A DNA stretch of 64,000 nucleotides from Paracoccus lichenicola. Its GTDB lineage: Bacteria > Pseudomonadota > Alphaproteobacteria > Rhodobacterales > Rhodobacteraceae. The DNA is taken from contig NZ_WMBT01000003.1 in NCBI RefSeq assembly GCF_009708075.1, positions 372,001-436,000 of the forward strand, given 5' to 3'. Below, one piece after another: positions 55,603 to 64,000 of the stretch. Both the position numbers and the translations under genes were made by a program. Position 1 is the stretch's first letter. Every line of letters begins with the position of its first letter. Under the pieces are notes generated by a model, which ran no database searches, was not told the DNA's origin, and was given only the letters and a program-made list of their open reading frames with translations.

Positions 55603-56403
55603 ATGAACCACATCCCCCGGACCCCCGAACGGATCGCCGCCGACCGCGCGCGATACGAGGCGCATCAGCGCCGCGGCCTGGATTTCGCGCCAAAGGCCCT
55701 GCCCGCGCCATCCGCCGTTCCCGCCCCCGACTCCGATCCCGGCCGCGTCCTGGCGCGCGAAACCATCGCGGGCGGCTGGTACTGGACCACGCGGCTGGCG
55801 CGCGGCGAGGCGCTGCGCATTGCCCCCGAAACGGTGACGGGCACCGTCGCCCTGGCCGCCTGGTCCGCCACCGACCCGTCCGAGCGGATGAACCTGCCCG
55901 ACACGGTCAAGGTGCAGTGGACCACCGCCCTGGGGCGCGGCCGGGTGATCTTTTCCGACATGGGCCGGGTGATGCTGTCCATCACCCAGGACAGCTGCGG
56001 CGCCCATGACGCCCTGACCGGCGGAAGCCCGGCCACCCCCGGCGACATCGCGCGGCGCAACACGCGGCAGAACATGCTTCTGGCCGCGGCCAAGCTGGGT
56101 CTCGACCGGCGCGACCTGCCCGCGCTGTTGTCGCTGTTCGCGCCGGTCCGCGTGGATGCCGGGGGGCGCTTCGGATGGCGCGCCGACCTGCTGTCGGGGC
56201 AGGACTGGGTCGAGCTGCGGGCCGAGATGGACCTGATGCTGGCCTTGTCGAACTGTCCCCATCCCCTGGACCCCGATCCCGCGCAGCCCACGCCCGCGAT
56301 GATCGCCACGCGCCTGTCCGCCCTGCCCGTCGCGGCAGACGACCCGTGCCGCACCGCCACCGCCGAAGCCATCCGCGGCTTCGAGAACAACGCCCGGATG
56401 TAA
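55603..56403 (+). CDS. urea carboxylase-associated protein 1 (DUF1989), putative carboxyguanidine deiminase subunit
   Basis: 266 residues, DUF1989 family (urea amidolyase-associated protein 1). It has AGGWYWTTRLARGEALRIAPETVTGTVALAAWSATDPSERMNLPDTVKVQWTTALGRGRVIFSDMGRVMLSITQDSCGAHDALTGG and SLFAPVRVDAGGRFGWRADLLSGQDWVELRAEMDLMLALSNCPHPLDP. Studies from 2020-21 on guanidine-using bacteria showed that the two such proteins form a carboxyguanidine deiminase that releases ammonia and yields allophanate. The gap from the ATPase gene is 77 bases with a GAGGAGA ribosome site. The function is inferred from the family and operon; I do not fix the CgdA/CgdB letter assignment. Confidence 0.88.
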   Translation: MNHIPRTPERIAADRARYEAHQRRGLDFAPKALPAPSAVPAPDSDPGRVLARETIAGGWYWTTRLARGEALRIAPETVTGTVALAAWSATDPSERMNLPDTVKVQWTTALGRGRVIFSDMGRVMLSITQDSCGAHDALTGGSPATPGDIARRNTRQNMLLAAAKLGLDRRDLPALLSLFAPVRVDAGGRFGWRADLLSGQDWVELRAEMDLMLALSNCPHPLDPDPAQPTPAMIATRLSALPVAADDPCRTATAEAIRGFENNARM

Positions 56404-56407
56404 GCCC

Positions 56408-57004
56408 ATGGAACGGATCCACGACATTTCCGCCGAAAACCCCTGGTCGGGCATCGTCCGCAAGGGCCAGACCATCCGCATCATCGACAGCCACGGCCAG
56501 CAGGCGATCGACACCATCTTCTACAACGCCGCCGATCCCGGCGAACGCTATTGCAACCAGAACACCATGCGCGACAACGGCGCGGCCTATATCGGCACCG
56601 GCAGCCGCATCGTCTCGAACGAGGGGCGGCTGATGCTGACGGTCACCGCCGACACGGCCGGGCGGCACGACACGTCGGCCGGGTGCTGTTCGTGCGAAAG
56701 CAACACCGTCCGGTTCGGGCACGAGACGCGCTATCTGCACGCCTGCCGCGAGAACTTCATCGTCGAGCTGGCCCGCCACGGCCTGGGCAAGCGCGACATC
56801 GTGCCCAACATCAACTTCTTCATGAACGTGCCGATCGGCCCAGACGGGACGATGACCATCGACGACGGCATCTCGTCGCCCGGTGACCATGTGGAGCTGC
56901 TGGCGCATATGGACGTGCTGTGCGTCATCTCGAACTGCCCGCAGGTGAACAATCCCTGCAACGGCTTCGATCCGACGCCGATCCGCGTCATCATCCGGGA
57001 CTGA
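56408..57004 (+). CDS. urea carboxylase-associated protein 2 (DUF1989), putative carboxyguanidine deiminase subunit
   Basis: 198 residues, second DUF1989-family protein, 4 bases after the first. Conserved positions include WSGIVRKGQTIRIIDSHGQQAIDTIFYNAADPGERYCNQNTM, IVSNEGRLMLTVTADTAGRHDTSAGCCSCESNTVRFGHETRYLHACRENFI and FFMNVPIGPDGTM. The cluster of Cys residues around DTSAGCCSC and HACREN suggests a metal site. It would form a heteromeric carboxyguanidine deiminase with its neighbour. Two different DUF1989 proteins next to a carboxylase are the mark of the guanidine route; yeast-type urea amidolyase needs neither. Confidence is high for the family, good for the reaction. Confidence 0.89.
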   Translation: MERIHDISAENPWSGIVRKGQTIRIIDSHGQQAIDTIFYNAADPGERYCNQNTMRDNGAAYIGTGSRIVSNEGRLMLTVTADTAGRHDTSAGCCSCESNTVRFGHETRYLHACRENFIVELARHGLGKRDIVPNINFFMNVPIGPDGTMTIDDGISSPGDHVELLAHMDVLCVISNCPQVNNPCNGFDPTPIRVIIRD

Positions 57005-57009
57005 CGATC

Positions 57010-60000
57010 ATGTTCGACAAGGTGCTTATCGCGAACCGCGGCGAAATCGCGGTGCGGGTGATCCGCACGCTGCGCCGCATGGGGATCGCCTCGGTCGCGG
57101 TGTGGTCGGATGCCGACCGCTTCACCCTGCCGGTGCGGCTGGCCGATGAATCGGTGCGGCTTGGCCCGGCGCCCGCCACGGCCAGCTATCTGGACGCCGA
57201 TGCGGTGATCGCCGCCTGCAAGGCCACCGGCGCGCAGGCGGTCCATCCCGGCTATGGCTTCCTGTCCGAGAACATCGGCTTTGCCCGGCGTCTGGCCGCC
57301 GAGGGCATCGCCTTCATCGGCCCGCGCCCCGAACACCTGCAGGCCTTCGGGCTGAAGCACACGGCGCGCGCGCTGGCGCAGGCGGCGGGCGTGCCGCTGC
57401 TGCCGGGATCGGGCCTGCTGGACGGGCTGGATGCGGCCTTGGCCCAGGCCGCGCGCATCGGCTATCCGGTGATGCTGAAAAGCACGGCGGGCGGGGGCGG
57501 CATCGGGATGCAGCTTTGCGCGGACGGGGACGCCCTGCGCGCAGCCTTCGACACCGTGCAGCGCACCGCCACCGCCAGCTTCGGCGATGCCCGCGTCTAT
57601 CTGGAACGCTTCGTCGCCCATGCCCGCCATGTCGAGGTGCAGGTCTTCGGCGACGGCCGGGGCCGGGTGATCGCGCTTGGCGAACGGGACTGTTCGCTGC
57701 AGCGCCGCAACCAGAAGGTCGTCGAGGAAACCCCCGCCCCCGGCCTGTCGGACGCGGTGCGGGCCGCGCTGCACAAGGCGGCGGTCGATCTGTGCGCCAG
57801 CGTGTCCTATGCCTCGGCGGGCACGGTCGAGTTCATCTATGACCCCGCGCGCGAGGCGTTCTATTTCCTGGAAGTGAACACCCGGCTCCAGGTCGAACAC
57901 CCCGTGACCGAGGCCGTCTTCGGCATCGACCTGGTCGAATGGATGATCCGCCAGGCCGCGGGCCAGGACGTGATCTCCGGCACGCCCCCGGCGCCGCGGG
58001 GCGCGGCGATGGAGGTCCGCGTCTATGCCGAGATGCCCCATGCCGGTTTCCGCCCCTCGGCCGGGCTGCTGACCGAAGTGCGCTTTCCCGAAGACGCGCG
58101 CGTCGATACCTGGATCGAGACCGGAACCGAGGTCACGCCCTTCTACGACCCGATGCTGGCCAAGATCATCGTCAAGGCCGACGACCGCGCCGCGGCCATC
58201 GCCGCGCTCGGGTCCGCGCTGGCGCAGACCGGCATCGCCGGGATCGAGACGAACCTGGGCTATCTGCGCGCCATCGCGGGGTCGGACCTGCTGGCCTCGG
58301 GGCGGGTCGCGACTACCGCGCTGCGCGATTTCGCCTATGCGCCGCCGGGGATCGAGGTGCTGTCCCCCGGCGCCCAGTCCAGCCTGCAGGAACTGCCCGG
58401 GCGCATCGGGTTGTGGCATGTGGGGGTGCCGCCCTCGGGACCGATGGACGCGGCCTCGTTCCGCAACGCCAACCGGCTGGTCGGCAACCACCCCGACACG
58501 GCGGCGCTGGAACTGACGGTGAACGGCCCGACCCTGCGCTTCCTGTCGCCCGCCACGGTCGCGCTTGCCGGGGCGCGGATGGTCATGACGCTGGGGGACG
58601 CGCGCCTGCCGCATGGTCAGGCGGTGGCGGTCCCCGCGGGGGCGGTTCTCACCATCGGCAAGATCGAGGGACCGGGCCAGCGCGCCTATCTGGCCGTGGC
58701 CGGGGGCCTTGCCGCGCCAAGGGTGCTGGGATCGCGCGCCACCTTTGCCCTGGGACGGTTCGGCGGCCATGCGACCGGCACGCTGAAGACCGGCGACGTG
58801 CTGCACCTGGGCGATGCGCCCATGGGCGACCCCGCGCCCTTGGAGCCGGCCCCGCTGACGCATGACTGGCAGGTGGGCGTCCTTTACGGACCCCATGGCG
58901 CGCCGGATTTCTTTCTGGACAGCGACATCGCCGCGTTCTTCGACACGGATTACGAGGTGCATTACAACTCGGCCCGGACCGGCGTGCGGCTGATCGGCCC
59001 GGCCCCCGGATGGGCGCGCCCGGACGGCGGCGAGGCCGGGCTGCACCCGTCGAACCTGCACGACAACGCCTATGCCGTCGGCGCGATCGACTTTACCGGC
59101 GACATGCCGGTGATCCTGGGTCCCGACGGACCCAGCCTGGGGGGCTTCGTCTGCCCGGCCGTGATCGCGCGCGAGGAGTTGTGGAAGATGGGCCAGTTCC
59201 GGCCCGGCGACCGCATCCGCTTTCATCCCGTGGACCGCGCCGGCGATCCGGTGGCGGGACCGGCGGTGCTGCGCGCGGGCGCGGCCATCCTGCACCGGGA
59301 CAAGGGCGGCCCGGTCGCCACCACCTATCGGCGGCAGGGCGACGACAACCTGCTGGTCGAATACGGCGACATGCGGCTGGACATCGAACTGCGGCTGCGC
59401 GTCCACCTGCTCCAGCAGGCAATCCGCGACGCGGGCCTGCCGGTCATCGACCTGACGCCGGGCATCCGGTCGTTGCAGATCCACTATGACGGCACCCGCC
59501 TGCCGCGCCGCAAGCTGATCGAGGCCCTGGCCGAGATCGAGGCGCAGCTTCCCGCGACCGACACCGTGCGGGTGCCATCGCGGATCGTCCATCTGCCCTT
59601 GTCCTGGAACGACCCGCAGGCGGAACTGGCCATGCGCAAATATCAGGATCTGGTGCGCCCCGACGCGCCCTGGTGTCCGTCCAACATCGAGTTCATCCGC
59701 CGCATCAACGGATTGCCCGACGAAGGGGCGGTCAAGGATCTGATCTTCGACGCGCGCTACCTGGTGATGGGGCTTGGCGACGTTTACCTGGGCGCGCCGG
59801 TCGCCACGCCCGTCGATCCCCGGCACCGGCTGGTCACGACCAAGTACAACCCCGCCCGCACCTGGACGCCGGAAAACGCGGTGGGGATCGGCGGCGCCTA
59901 CATGTGCATCTACGGGATGGAGGGACCGGGCGGCTATCAGCTGTTCGGGCGCACGATCCAGATGTGGAACACCTGGCGGCGCACGCCCGCCTTCCGGGAC

Positions 60001-60519
60001 AATCCCTGGCTGCTGGATTTCTTCGACCAGATCCGCTTCTTCCCCGTGGACCACGCCGAACTGGAGGAAGCCCGCCTGGCCTTTCCGCACGGTGCCTGGC
60101 CGGTGCGGATCGAGGAGACGAGCTTTTCCTGGGCCGAGGAAAAGGCCCGGCTTGCCAGCCAGTCTGTCCCCATCGCGGCCTTCAAGGCGCGCCAGCAATC
60201 CGCCTTCGAGGCCGAGCGCGCCCGCTGGAAGGCCGAGGGGCTGGACAGCTTCATCCCGCTGGAGGCGGCCGAGGCCGGCGACGCGACCCTGCCCGAAGGG
60301 TGCAGCGGCGTCGAAAGCCCGGTGCCCGGCAATGTCTGGAAGACCCTGGTCGAGCCGGGCAGCCGCGTTCAGCCGGGCGACAAGCTGGCGATCATCGAAT
60401 CCATGAAGATGGAGATCACCGTGACCGCCGTGTCCCCGGGCGTGCTGCGCGAATTCCGCGCAGGTCCCGGCCGCACGGTCCGCGCCGGCGACCTGATCGC
60501 CGTTGTCCAGGACGCCTGA
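57010..60519 (+). CDS. biotin-dependent guanidine carboxylase (urea carboxylase family)
   Basis: 1169 residues. A biotin carboxylase domain (about 1-445) has KVLIANRGEIAVRVIRTLRRMG, ATP-grasp KSTAGGGGIGMQL, and EVNTRLQVEHPVTEAV. A carboxyltransferase part of the KipA/KipI type follows (about 465-990), with LWHVGVPPSGPMDAASFRNANRLVGN, VILGPDGPSLGGFVCPAVI and the late YNPARTWTPENAVGIGGAYMCIYGMEGPGGYQLFGRT. It ends in a biotinyl domain with ESMKMEI (Lys1133). The reaction is ATP plus bicarbonate carboxylating guanidine (or urea). The riboswitch and DUF1989 neighbours favour guanidine. It lies 5 bases after the second DUF1989 gene. Confidence 0.92.
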   Translation: MFDKVLIANRGEIAVRVIRTLRRMGIASVAVWSDADRFTLPVRLADESVRLGPAPATASYLDADAVIAACKATGAQAVHPGYGFLSENIGFARRLAAEGIAFIGPRPEHLQAFGLKHTARALAQAAGVPLLPGSGLLDGLDAALAQAARIGYPVMLKSTAGGGGIGMQLCADGDALRAAFDTVQRTATASFGDARVYLERFVAHARHVEVQVFGDGRGRVIALGERDCSLQRRNQKVVEETPAPGLSDAVRAALHKAAVDLCASVSYASAGTVEFIYDPAREAFYFLEVNTRLQVEHPVTEAVFGIDLVEWMIRQAAGQDVISGTPPAPRGAAMEVRVYAEMPHAGFRPSAGLLTEVRFPEDARVDTWIETGTEVTPFYDPMLAKIIVKADDRAAAIAALGSALAQTGIAGIETNLGYLRAIAGSDLLASGRVATTALRDFAYAPPGIEVLSPGAQSSLQELPGRIGLWHVGVPPSGPMDAASFRNANRLVGNHPDTAALELTVNGPTLRFLSPATVALAGARMVMTLGDARLPHGQAVAVPAGAVLTIGKIEGPGQRAYLAVAGGLAAPRVLGSRATFALGRFGGHATGTLKTGDVLHLGDAPMGDPAPLEPAPLTHDWQVGVLYGPHGAPDFFLDSDIAAFFDTDYEVHYNSARTGVRLIGPAPGWARPDGGEAGLHPSNLHDNAYAVGAIDFTGDMPVILGPDGPSLGGFVCPAVIAREELWKMGQFRPGDRIRFHPVDRAGDPVAGPAVLRAGAAILHRDKGGPVATTYRRQGDDNLLVEYGDMRLDIELRLRVHLLQQAIRDAGLPVIDLTPGIRSLQIHYDGTRLPRRKLIEALAEIEAQLPATDTVRVPSRIVHLPLSWNDPQAELAMRKYQDLVRPDAPWCPSNIEFIRRINGLPDEGAVKDLIFDARYLVMGLGDVYLGAPVATPVDPRHRLVTTKYNPARTWTPENAVGIGGAYMCIYGMEGPGGYQLFGRTIQMWNTWRRTPAFRDNPWLLDFFDQIRFFPVDHAELEEARLAFPHGAWPVRIEETSFSWAEEKARLASQSVPIAAFKARQQSAFEAERARWKAEGLDSFIPLEAAEAGDATLPEGCSGVESPVPGNVWKTLVEPGSRVQPGDKLAIIESMKMEITVTAVSPGVLREFRAGPGRTVRAGDLIAVVQDA

Positions 60520-60546
60520 CGCCCTATCCCTTCCGAAAGGTTTGCC

Positions 60547-62331
60547 ATGTTTCCCGAAATCCTGACCCTTGATGCCATCCGCAAGGCCTATGCCGCCGGC
60601 TCCACCCCCCTGGACCTGATGGACGAGGTGATCCGCCGCCGCGACGCCTGGCCGGACAAGGCCGTCTTCATCACGCCCGTGCCCGACGACCTTCTGCGCG
60701 CCGAGGCCCGTGCCCTGATGGAACGCGGTCCCGAGGGCCTGCCGCTTTACGGCATCCCCTTCGCGGTCAAGGACAACATCGACGTGGCGGGCCTGCCCAC
60801 GACCGCCGCCTGCCCCGCCTTCGCCTATGACCCCCCGTCCGACGCGACCGTGGTGGCGCGGCTCAGGGCGGCGGGCGCCATCGTGATCGGCAAGACCAAC
60901 CTGGACCAGTTCGCGACGGGGCTGAACGGCAGCCGCTCGCCCCACGGGGCGCCACGGTCGGTGTTCGATGCCGATTACGTCTCAGGCGGGTCGTCCTCGG
61001 GGTCGGCGGTGGCGGTCGCGGCGGGGATCTGCGCGTTTTCCCTGGGCACGGATACCGCCGGATCGGGGCGGGTGCCCGCGGCCTTCAACAACATCGTGGG
61101 CGTCAAGCCGACGCCGGGCCTGGTCCCGAACACCGGCGTGGTGCCCGCCTGCCGCTCGGTCGATGTGGTCACGGTCCTTGCGCCCACGGTGGCCGACGCG
61201 ACCGAGGCGCGCCGCATCATGGAGGGATACGACGCGGCGGATCCTTATTCCCGCACCGCCCTGCCGGTCGGCCTTCGCCCCGCCCCGCGCATCGGCGTGC
61301 TGACGGCCTCCGAGCGCGAGTTCTTCGGCAATGCCGAGGTGGAGGCCCTTTATGACGCCGCGATTGCCCGGGCCGAACGGCTGGGCGCGACGATCGTGCC
61401 CTTCGACTATGCCCCCTTCCGCGAGGCGGCGGCGCTGCTTTACGACGGTCCCTGGGTGGCCGAACGCCTGGCCGCGGTCGAGGATTTCCTGAACAGCAAC
61501 CCCGGCGATTTCGACCCCACCGTGCGCCGCATCATCGAGGGCGCGCGCGGCCGCACGGCGGTCGAGGCCTTTCGCGGCCAGTACCGCCTGAACGAACTGC
61601 GCCAGAAGGTCGCCCCGGTCTGGGCCGACCTGGACGCGCTGTTGCTGCCGACCTCGCCCACCACCGCCACCGTGGCGGCGATGCAGGCCGATCCCGTCGG
61701 AGAGAACAGCAAGTTCGGCCGCTATACCAACTTCGCCAACCTGATGGGCTGCGCCGCCATCGCCGTTCCGGCAGGCTTCGGCGCCTCCGGCCTGCCTGCG
61801 GGCGTGATGCTGGTGGCGCCCCCCTTTACCGACGACGCCCTGGTTCCCCTGGCCGCCGCCCTGCACCACGAGGCCGCCTGCGGCCTTGGCCGCGACCGTG
61901 ACGCCGCCATTCCCGCGCCGCCCCCGCCCCATCTGCCCGAAGGCTGGATCACCCTGGCCGTGGTCGGCGCACATCTGCGCGGAATGCCGTTGAACGGCCA
62001 GTTGACCGAACCGGGCGGGGTCTTCCTGTGCGAGGCGAAAACCGCCCCGGAATACCGCCTGTACGCGCTGACCGGCACGACGCCGGCGAAACCCGGACTG
62101 ATCCGGGCGGCGACGGGCCGGGCAATCGCCCTGGAACTCTGGGCGTTGCCCCCCGACGCCTTCGGACGCTTCGTGGCGGCGATCCCTGCCCCGCTCGGGA
62201 TCGGCAAGATCACCCTCGACGACGGCCGCCTGGTGGCCGGGTTCCTGTGCGAACACCAGGCCCTGAAGGATGCGGAGGACATCACCGCCTATGGGGGCTG
62301 GCGAAACTATGGCCAGGAACGAACGCTCTGA
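60547..62331 (+). CDS. atzF: allophanate hydrolase
   Basis: 594 residues, amidase signature enzyme plus a C-terminal domain. The Ser-cisSer-Lys triad is visible: Lys75 in PFAVKDNID, Ser149/150 in YVSGGSSSGSAVAVAAG, and nucleophile Ser173 in TDTAGSGRVPAAFNN. The C-terminal part (about 460-594, LAVVGAHLRGMPLNGQLTEPGGVFLCEAKTAPEYRLYALTGTTPAKPGL) is the AtzF C-terminal decarboxylase domain. It converts allophanate to two ammonia and two CO2, the last step of both urea-carboxylase and guanidine routes. It closes the operon, 27 bases after the carboxylase gene. Confidence 0.94.
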   Translation: MFPEILTLDAIRKAYAAGSTPLDLMDEVIRRRDAWPDKAVFITPVPDDLLRAEARALMERGPEGLPLYGIPFAVKDNIDVAGLPTTAACPAFAYDPPSDATVVARLRAAGAIVIGKTNLDQFATGLNGSRSPHGAPRSVFDADYVSGGSSSGSAVAVAAGICAFSLGTDTAGSGRVPAAFNNIVGVKPTPGLVPNTGVVPACRSVDVVTVLAPTVADATEARRIMEGYDAADPYSRTALPVGLRPAPRIGVLTASEREFFGNAEVEALYDAAIARAERLGATIVPFDYAPFREAAALLYDGPWVAERLAAVEDFLNSNPGDFDPTVRRIIEGARGRTAVEAFRGQYRLNELRQKVAPVWADLDALLLPTSPTTATVAAMQADPVGENSKFGRYTNFANLMGCAAIAVPAGFGASGLPAGVMLVAPPFTDDALVPLAAALHHEAACGLGRDRDAAIPAPPPPHLPEGWITLAVVGAHLRGMPLNGQLTEPGGVFLCEAKTAPEYRLYALTGTTPAKPGLIRAATGRAIALELWALPPDAFGRFVAAIPAPLGIGKITLDDGRLVAGFLCEHQALKDAEDITAYGGWRNYGQERTL

Positions 62332-63213
62332 ATGGCGGGGGCATCGGACAGGGGGTGAGAATGCGGCCATGTTCTGCATGTCCGGCTCGGTCCTTGCAGG
62401 CTCCATCATGAATGCGCCGGTCCTGCCGGAGGGTTCGGACAAGCCCTGGACTTCATACTGCCGAGGCGCCGGAACACCCCGGCAGCCATCAGGTCCTTTG
62501 CCCGGGCGATGGAGGGGGACGCGACATCCTCGCCCCTGTGCAGCGGCTTTGCCAGCGAACCCAGGAAACCCTGTGCGGCAAACCTTGGAAGCGGGTGATT
62601 AGGGCGCGAAGCATTCAAGAACATGCGAGGAGGCGCCCTTCCACCAACCTGACGCTTGACGAACACCGCGTTCTTGCAAGCCCGCTGCAGGCCGAGGTGC
62701 CAAGGACAAGGATTGAGGCGCTGCGCGCGAGGCGCTTGCATCCTGCTCGGCGCTCCTGCCGCTTCCGGAGCCAGTGACTGCGGTCCGCTGAACCTGCCCT
62801 TTCCACGAGCAACCCTTCGACAGGAACTGGGTTCTGCGGATTCCGGCGGCCACCTTCGACACCATGCACTCACCCTTCCACGCTTCAAGCGCCACGCGAG
62901 CCTTGAAGCCTGCATCATGGTTCTTGCGGTTCCTCATGTCTGATCTGCTCGGAAACCAGCAGAAGTCAGATCGTAGCTTCCCTCCCTGTCCGATTTCCGG
63001 GGAGTAGCTTGCCGCGCTCGCGCCGGCTGCCGCTCCGCCAAGACATGCCGGTGTTCGCCACCGTTCCTTGTCCTGAGATTGCCTGCAGGCTACTTTGAAC
63101 ATGTAAATCGGGGTGCCTTGCCACTGCTTCATGCTCCGGGCGCCGGTTGCAGACGCGGATTGCTGGTCCCGGCGCTGTTCAAGAACGCGTTGATCCGCCC
63201 GGCAAGGACGCCA
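62332..63213. other. 882-base gap holding an IS3-type remnant and otherwise no gene
   Basis: Between atzF and the hydratase/dehydrogenase gene only one recognisable trace is seen, the OrfA remnant annotated separately. The remaining sequence has several frames open on both strands, none longer than about 180 codons and none with a family-like pattern. A plausible IS-end-like stretch (ACTCCCCGGAAATCGGACAG on the minus strand, about 62985-63005) lies just upstream of the remnant start. Confidence 0.4.
62690..62937 (-). pseudogene. remnant of an IS3-family transposase OrfA
   Basis: From an ATG at 62937 the minus strand reads MRNRKNHDAGFKARVALEAW then KGECMVSKVAAGIR. This matches the OrfA start of IS3-type elements (MRxRRNHDAxFKARVALEALKGERTVSELA). 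After about residue 40 the helix-turn-helix continues only in another frame and the rest of orfA and all of orfB are missing, so it is inactive. It lies to the right of the guanidine operon; together with the IS5 remnant at 36.0-36.3 kb it marks the ends of the accessory-looking segment. Confidence 0.72.
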
Positions 63214-64000
63214 TCAGTTGCGCAGCGGCTTGCCGGTTTCGAGCATGTGATTCATGCGGGCGCGGGTGGTGGGCTGTACGACTAGGTGCAGGAACGCCTC
63301 GCGTTCCAGCGCCATCATCTGCGTCTCGGTGATCGGGTCGGTGTGGTCGCCGCCGGTCAGAACCTGCGCCAGAAGACCGCCGATCGCGGCATCGGTTTCG
63401 GTCATCCTGCCAGCGGCGCGTTCTTCCGCGATGCGGTCGGCGATAGCCGCACGGCCCTCGGCGCCAGCCGGGGTCAGGGTCGCAGGGGCGGGTGCGACAT
63501 AGCCGGAGGCCATCGCAAGAGCGCGGACCTTGGCGGCGGGCAGAAGCGCGTCGCGGTGCATCACGATGTCGTCGCCCGCACGCAAAAGCCCCAACCCGAA
63601 CGCCTGCGCGGCCGAGGTCGCCGGCGCGCCGGTGCGAATGACATCAAAGGCGTGCAGTGCGGCGGGAACGGCACCGGCCGCTTGTCCCCGCAGCGTCAAT
63701 TGCGTGCAGCCGCCCCATCCGGGGATCAGGCCGACCCGGATTTCGGGCAGGCCCGCGCTCAGTTCGGCATGGGCCACCACCGCATCGGCGTGCAGCATGA
63801 ATTCGCAGCCGCCGCCAAGCGCAAAGCCATGCGCCGCAGCCACCACCGGCACGGGCGCGTATTTCAACTGCAAGAACAGATCCTGCCCGCGCTGCAAATA
63901 GCGGTCCAGCGCGGCCGTCCCGCCCTCGTCGATCATCCGCAGGATGAAACCCAGGTCGGCCCCGGCGGAAAACGCGCGCGGATCCTCGTTGCCCAGGACC
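63214..64000 (-). CDS. 3-hydroxyacyl-CoA dehydrogenase/enoyl-CoA hydratase fusion, C-terminal part (5' end outside window)
   Basis: About 261 C-terminal residues are visible. VLGNEDPRAFSAGADLGFILRMIDEG is followed by the crotonase-like signature VVAAAHGFALGGGCEFMLHADAVVAHAELSAGLPEIRVGLIPGWGGCTQLT and the terminal HMLETGKPLRN. In the FadN-type arrangement common in Rhodobacteraceae the NAD-binding 3-hydroxyacyl-CoA dehydrogenase domains come first and the hydratase domain last. So the missing N-terminus should hold those. It acts in fatty acid beta-oxidation in the cytoplasm. It is not related to the operon before it; the IS3-type remnant lies between. Confidence 0.88.
   Translation of the reverse strand, partial: VLGNEDPRAFSAGADLGFILRMIDEGGTAALDRYLQRGQDLFLQLKYAPVPVVAAAHGFALGGGCEFMLHADAVVAHAELSAGLPEIRVGLIPGWGGCTQLTLRGQAAGAVPAALHAFDVIRTGAPATSAAQAFGLGLLRAGDDIVMHRDALLPAAKVRALAMASGYVAPAPATLTPAGAEGRAAIADRIAEERAAGRMTETDAAIGGLLAQVLTGGDHTDPITETQMMALEREAFLHLVVQPTTRARMNHMLETGKPLRN

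Noticed and set aside
56731..60945. A 1404-codon minus-strand open frame
   Set aside because: It is the antisense shadow of the carboxylase gene; the composition is not protein-like and the plus strand has clear biotin carboxylase motifs.
1..64000. CRISPR arrays, rRNA genes, prophage or plasmid origin features
   Set aside because: None seen on reading both strands; the only RNA gene recognised is the tRNA-Pro, and the only mobile traces are the two IS remnants.

Overview
The window is a high-GC stretch of alphaproteobacterial chromosome. Codon usage, gene families and intergenic repeats all suggest a member of the Rhodobacteraceae close to Paracoccus; this is inferred from gene content, since no 16S gene is present. 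Housekeeping genes (leuB, asd, serB, rlmN, rsgA, dapD, carB and a tRNA-Pro) show that it is chromosome rather than plasmid.

Layout. 1-12 kb: start of ugpB (periplasmic glycerol-3-phosphate binding) behind a Pho-box array, a membrane-anchored Mrr-type nuclease, a DUF1003 protein with a tiny CxxCxGxG zinc protein, a dienelactone hydrolase family protein, a SHOCT protein, a DHH phosphoesterase overlapping UV-damage endonuclease UvsE, a marR-emrB-emrA efflux operon with a palindromic operator, and gamma-glutamyltransferase. 12-36 kb: tRNA-Pro(CGG), leuB, an MFS-lpcC-GT29 operon, asd-dedA, a beta carbonic anhydrase, an Hpt-like protein, a leucyl aminopeptidase-NlpC/P60-serB run, nitronate monooxygenase, a TSUP permease, asparaginase, an IalB family protein, rlmN, rsgA, a LOG family protein, dapD-yaiI, a GT-A-like protein and carB.

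36-63 kb looks more accessory. It begins at a decayed IS5-type transposase and ends at a decayed IS3-type OrfA. In between lie a hemerythrin-phasin fusion, an alpha/beta hydrolase, a four-gene MCE/Mla-type lipid ABC transporter operon, a single cyclic beta-1,2-glucan synthase of about 2,800 residues, and a complete guanidine-assimilation operon. After 63 kb a fused 3-hydroxyacyl-CoA dehydrogenase/enoyl-CoA hydratase runs off the end.

The most informative system is at 52.6-62.3 kb. A clear guanidine-I (ykkC) riboswitch precedes an ABC importer (binding protein, permease, ATPase), two DUF1989-type urea carboxylase-associated proteins, a biotin-dependent carboxylase of the urea carboxylase family, and allophanate hydrolase. 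Homology-based pipelines would label this operon urea degradation. The riboswitch and the paired DUF1989 proteins instead indicate guanidine import, carboxylation to carboxyguanidine, deimination to allophanate, and hydrolysis to ammonia and CO2. The pathway is known in other bacteria, so this is a re-annotation rather than a new system.

Most other open frames are antisense or shifted shadows produced by the high GC content; some exceed 1,000 codons and were left out.
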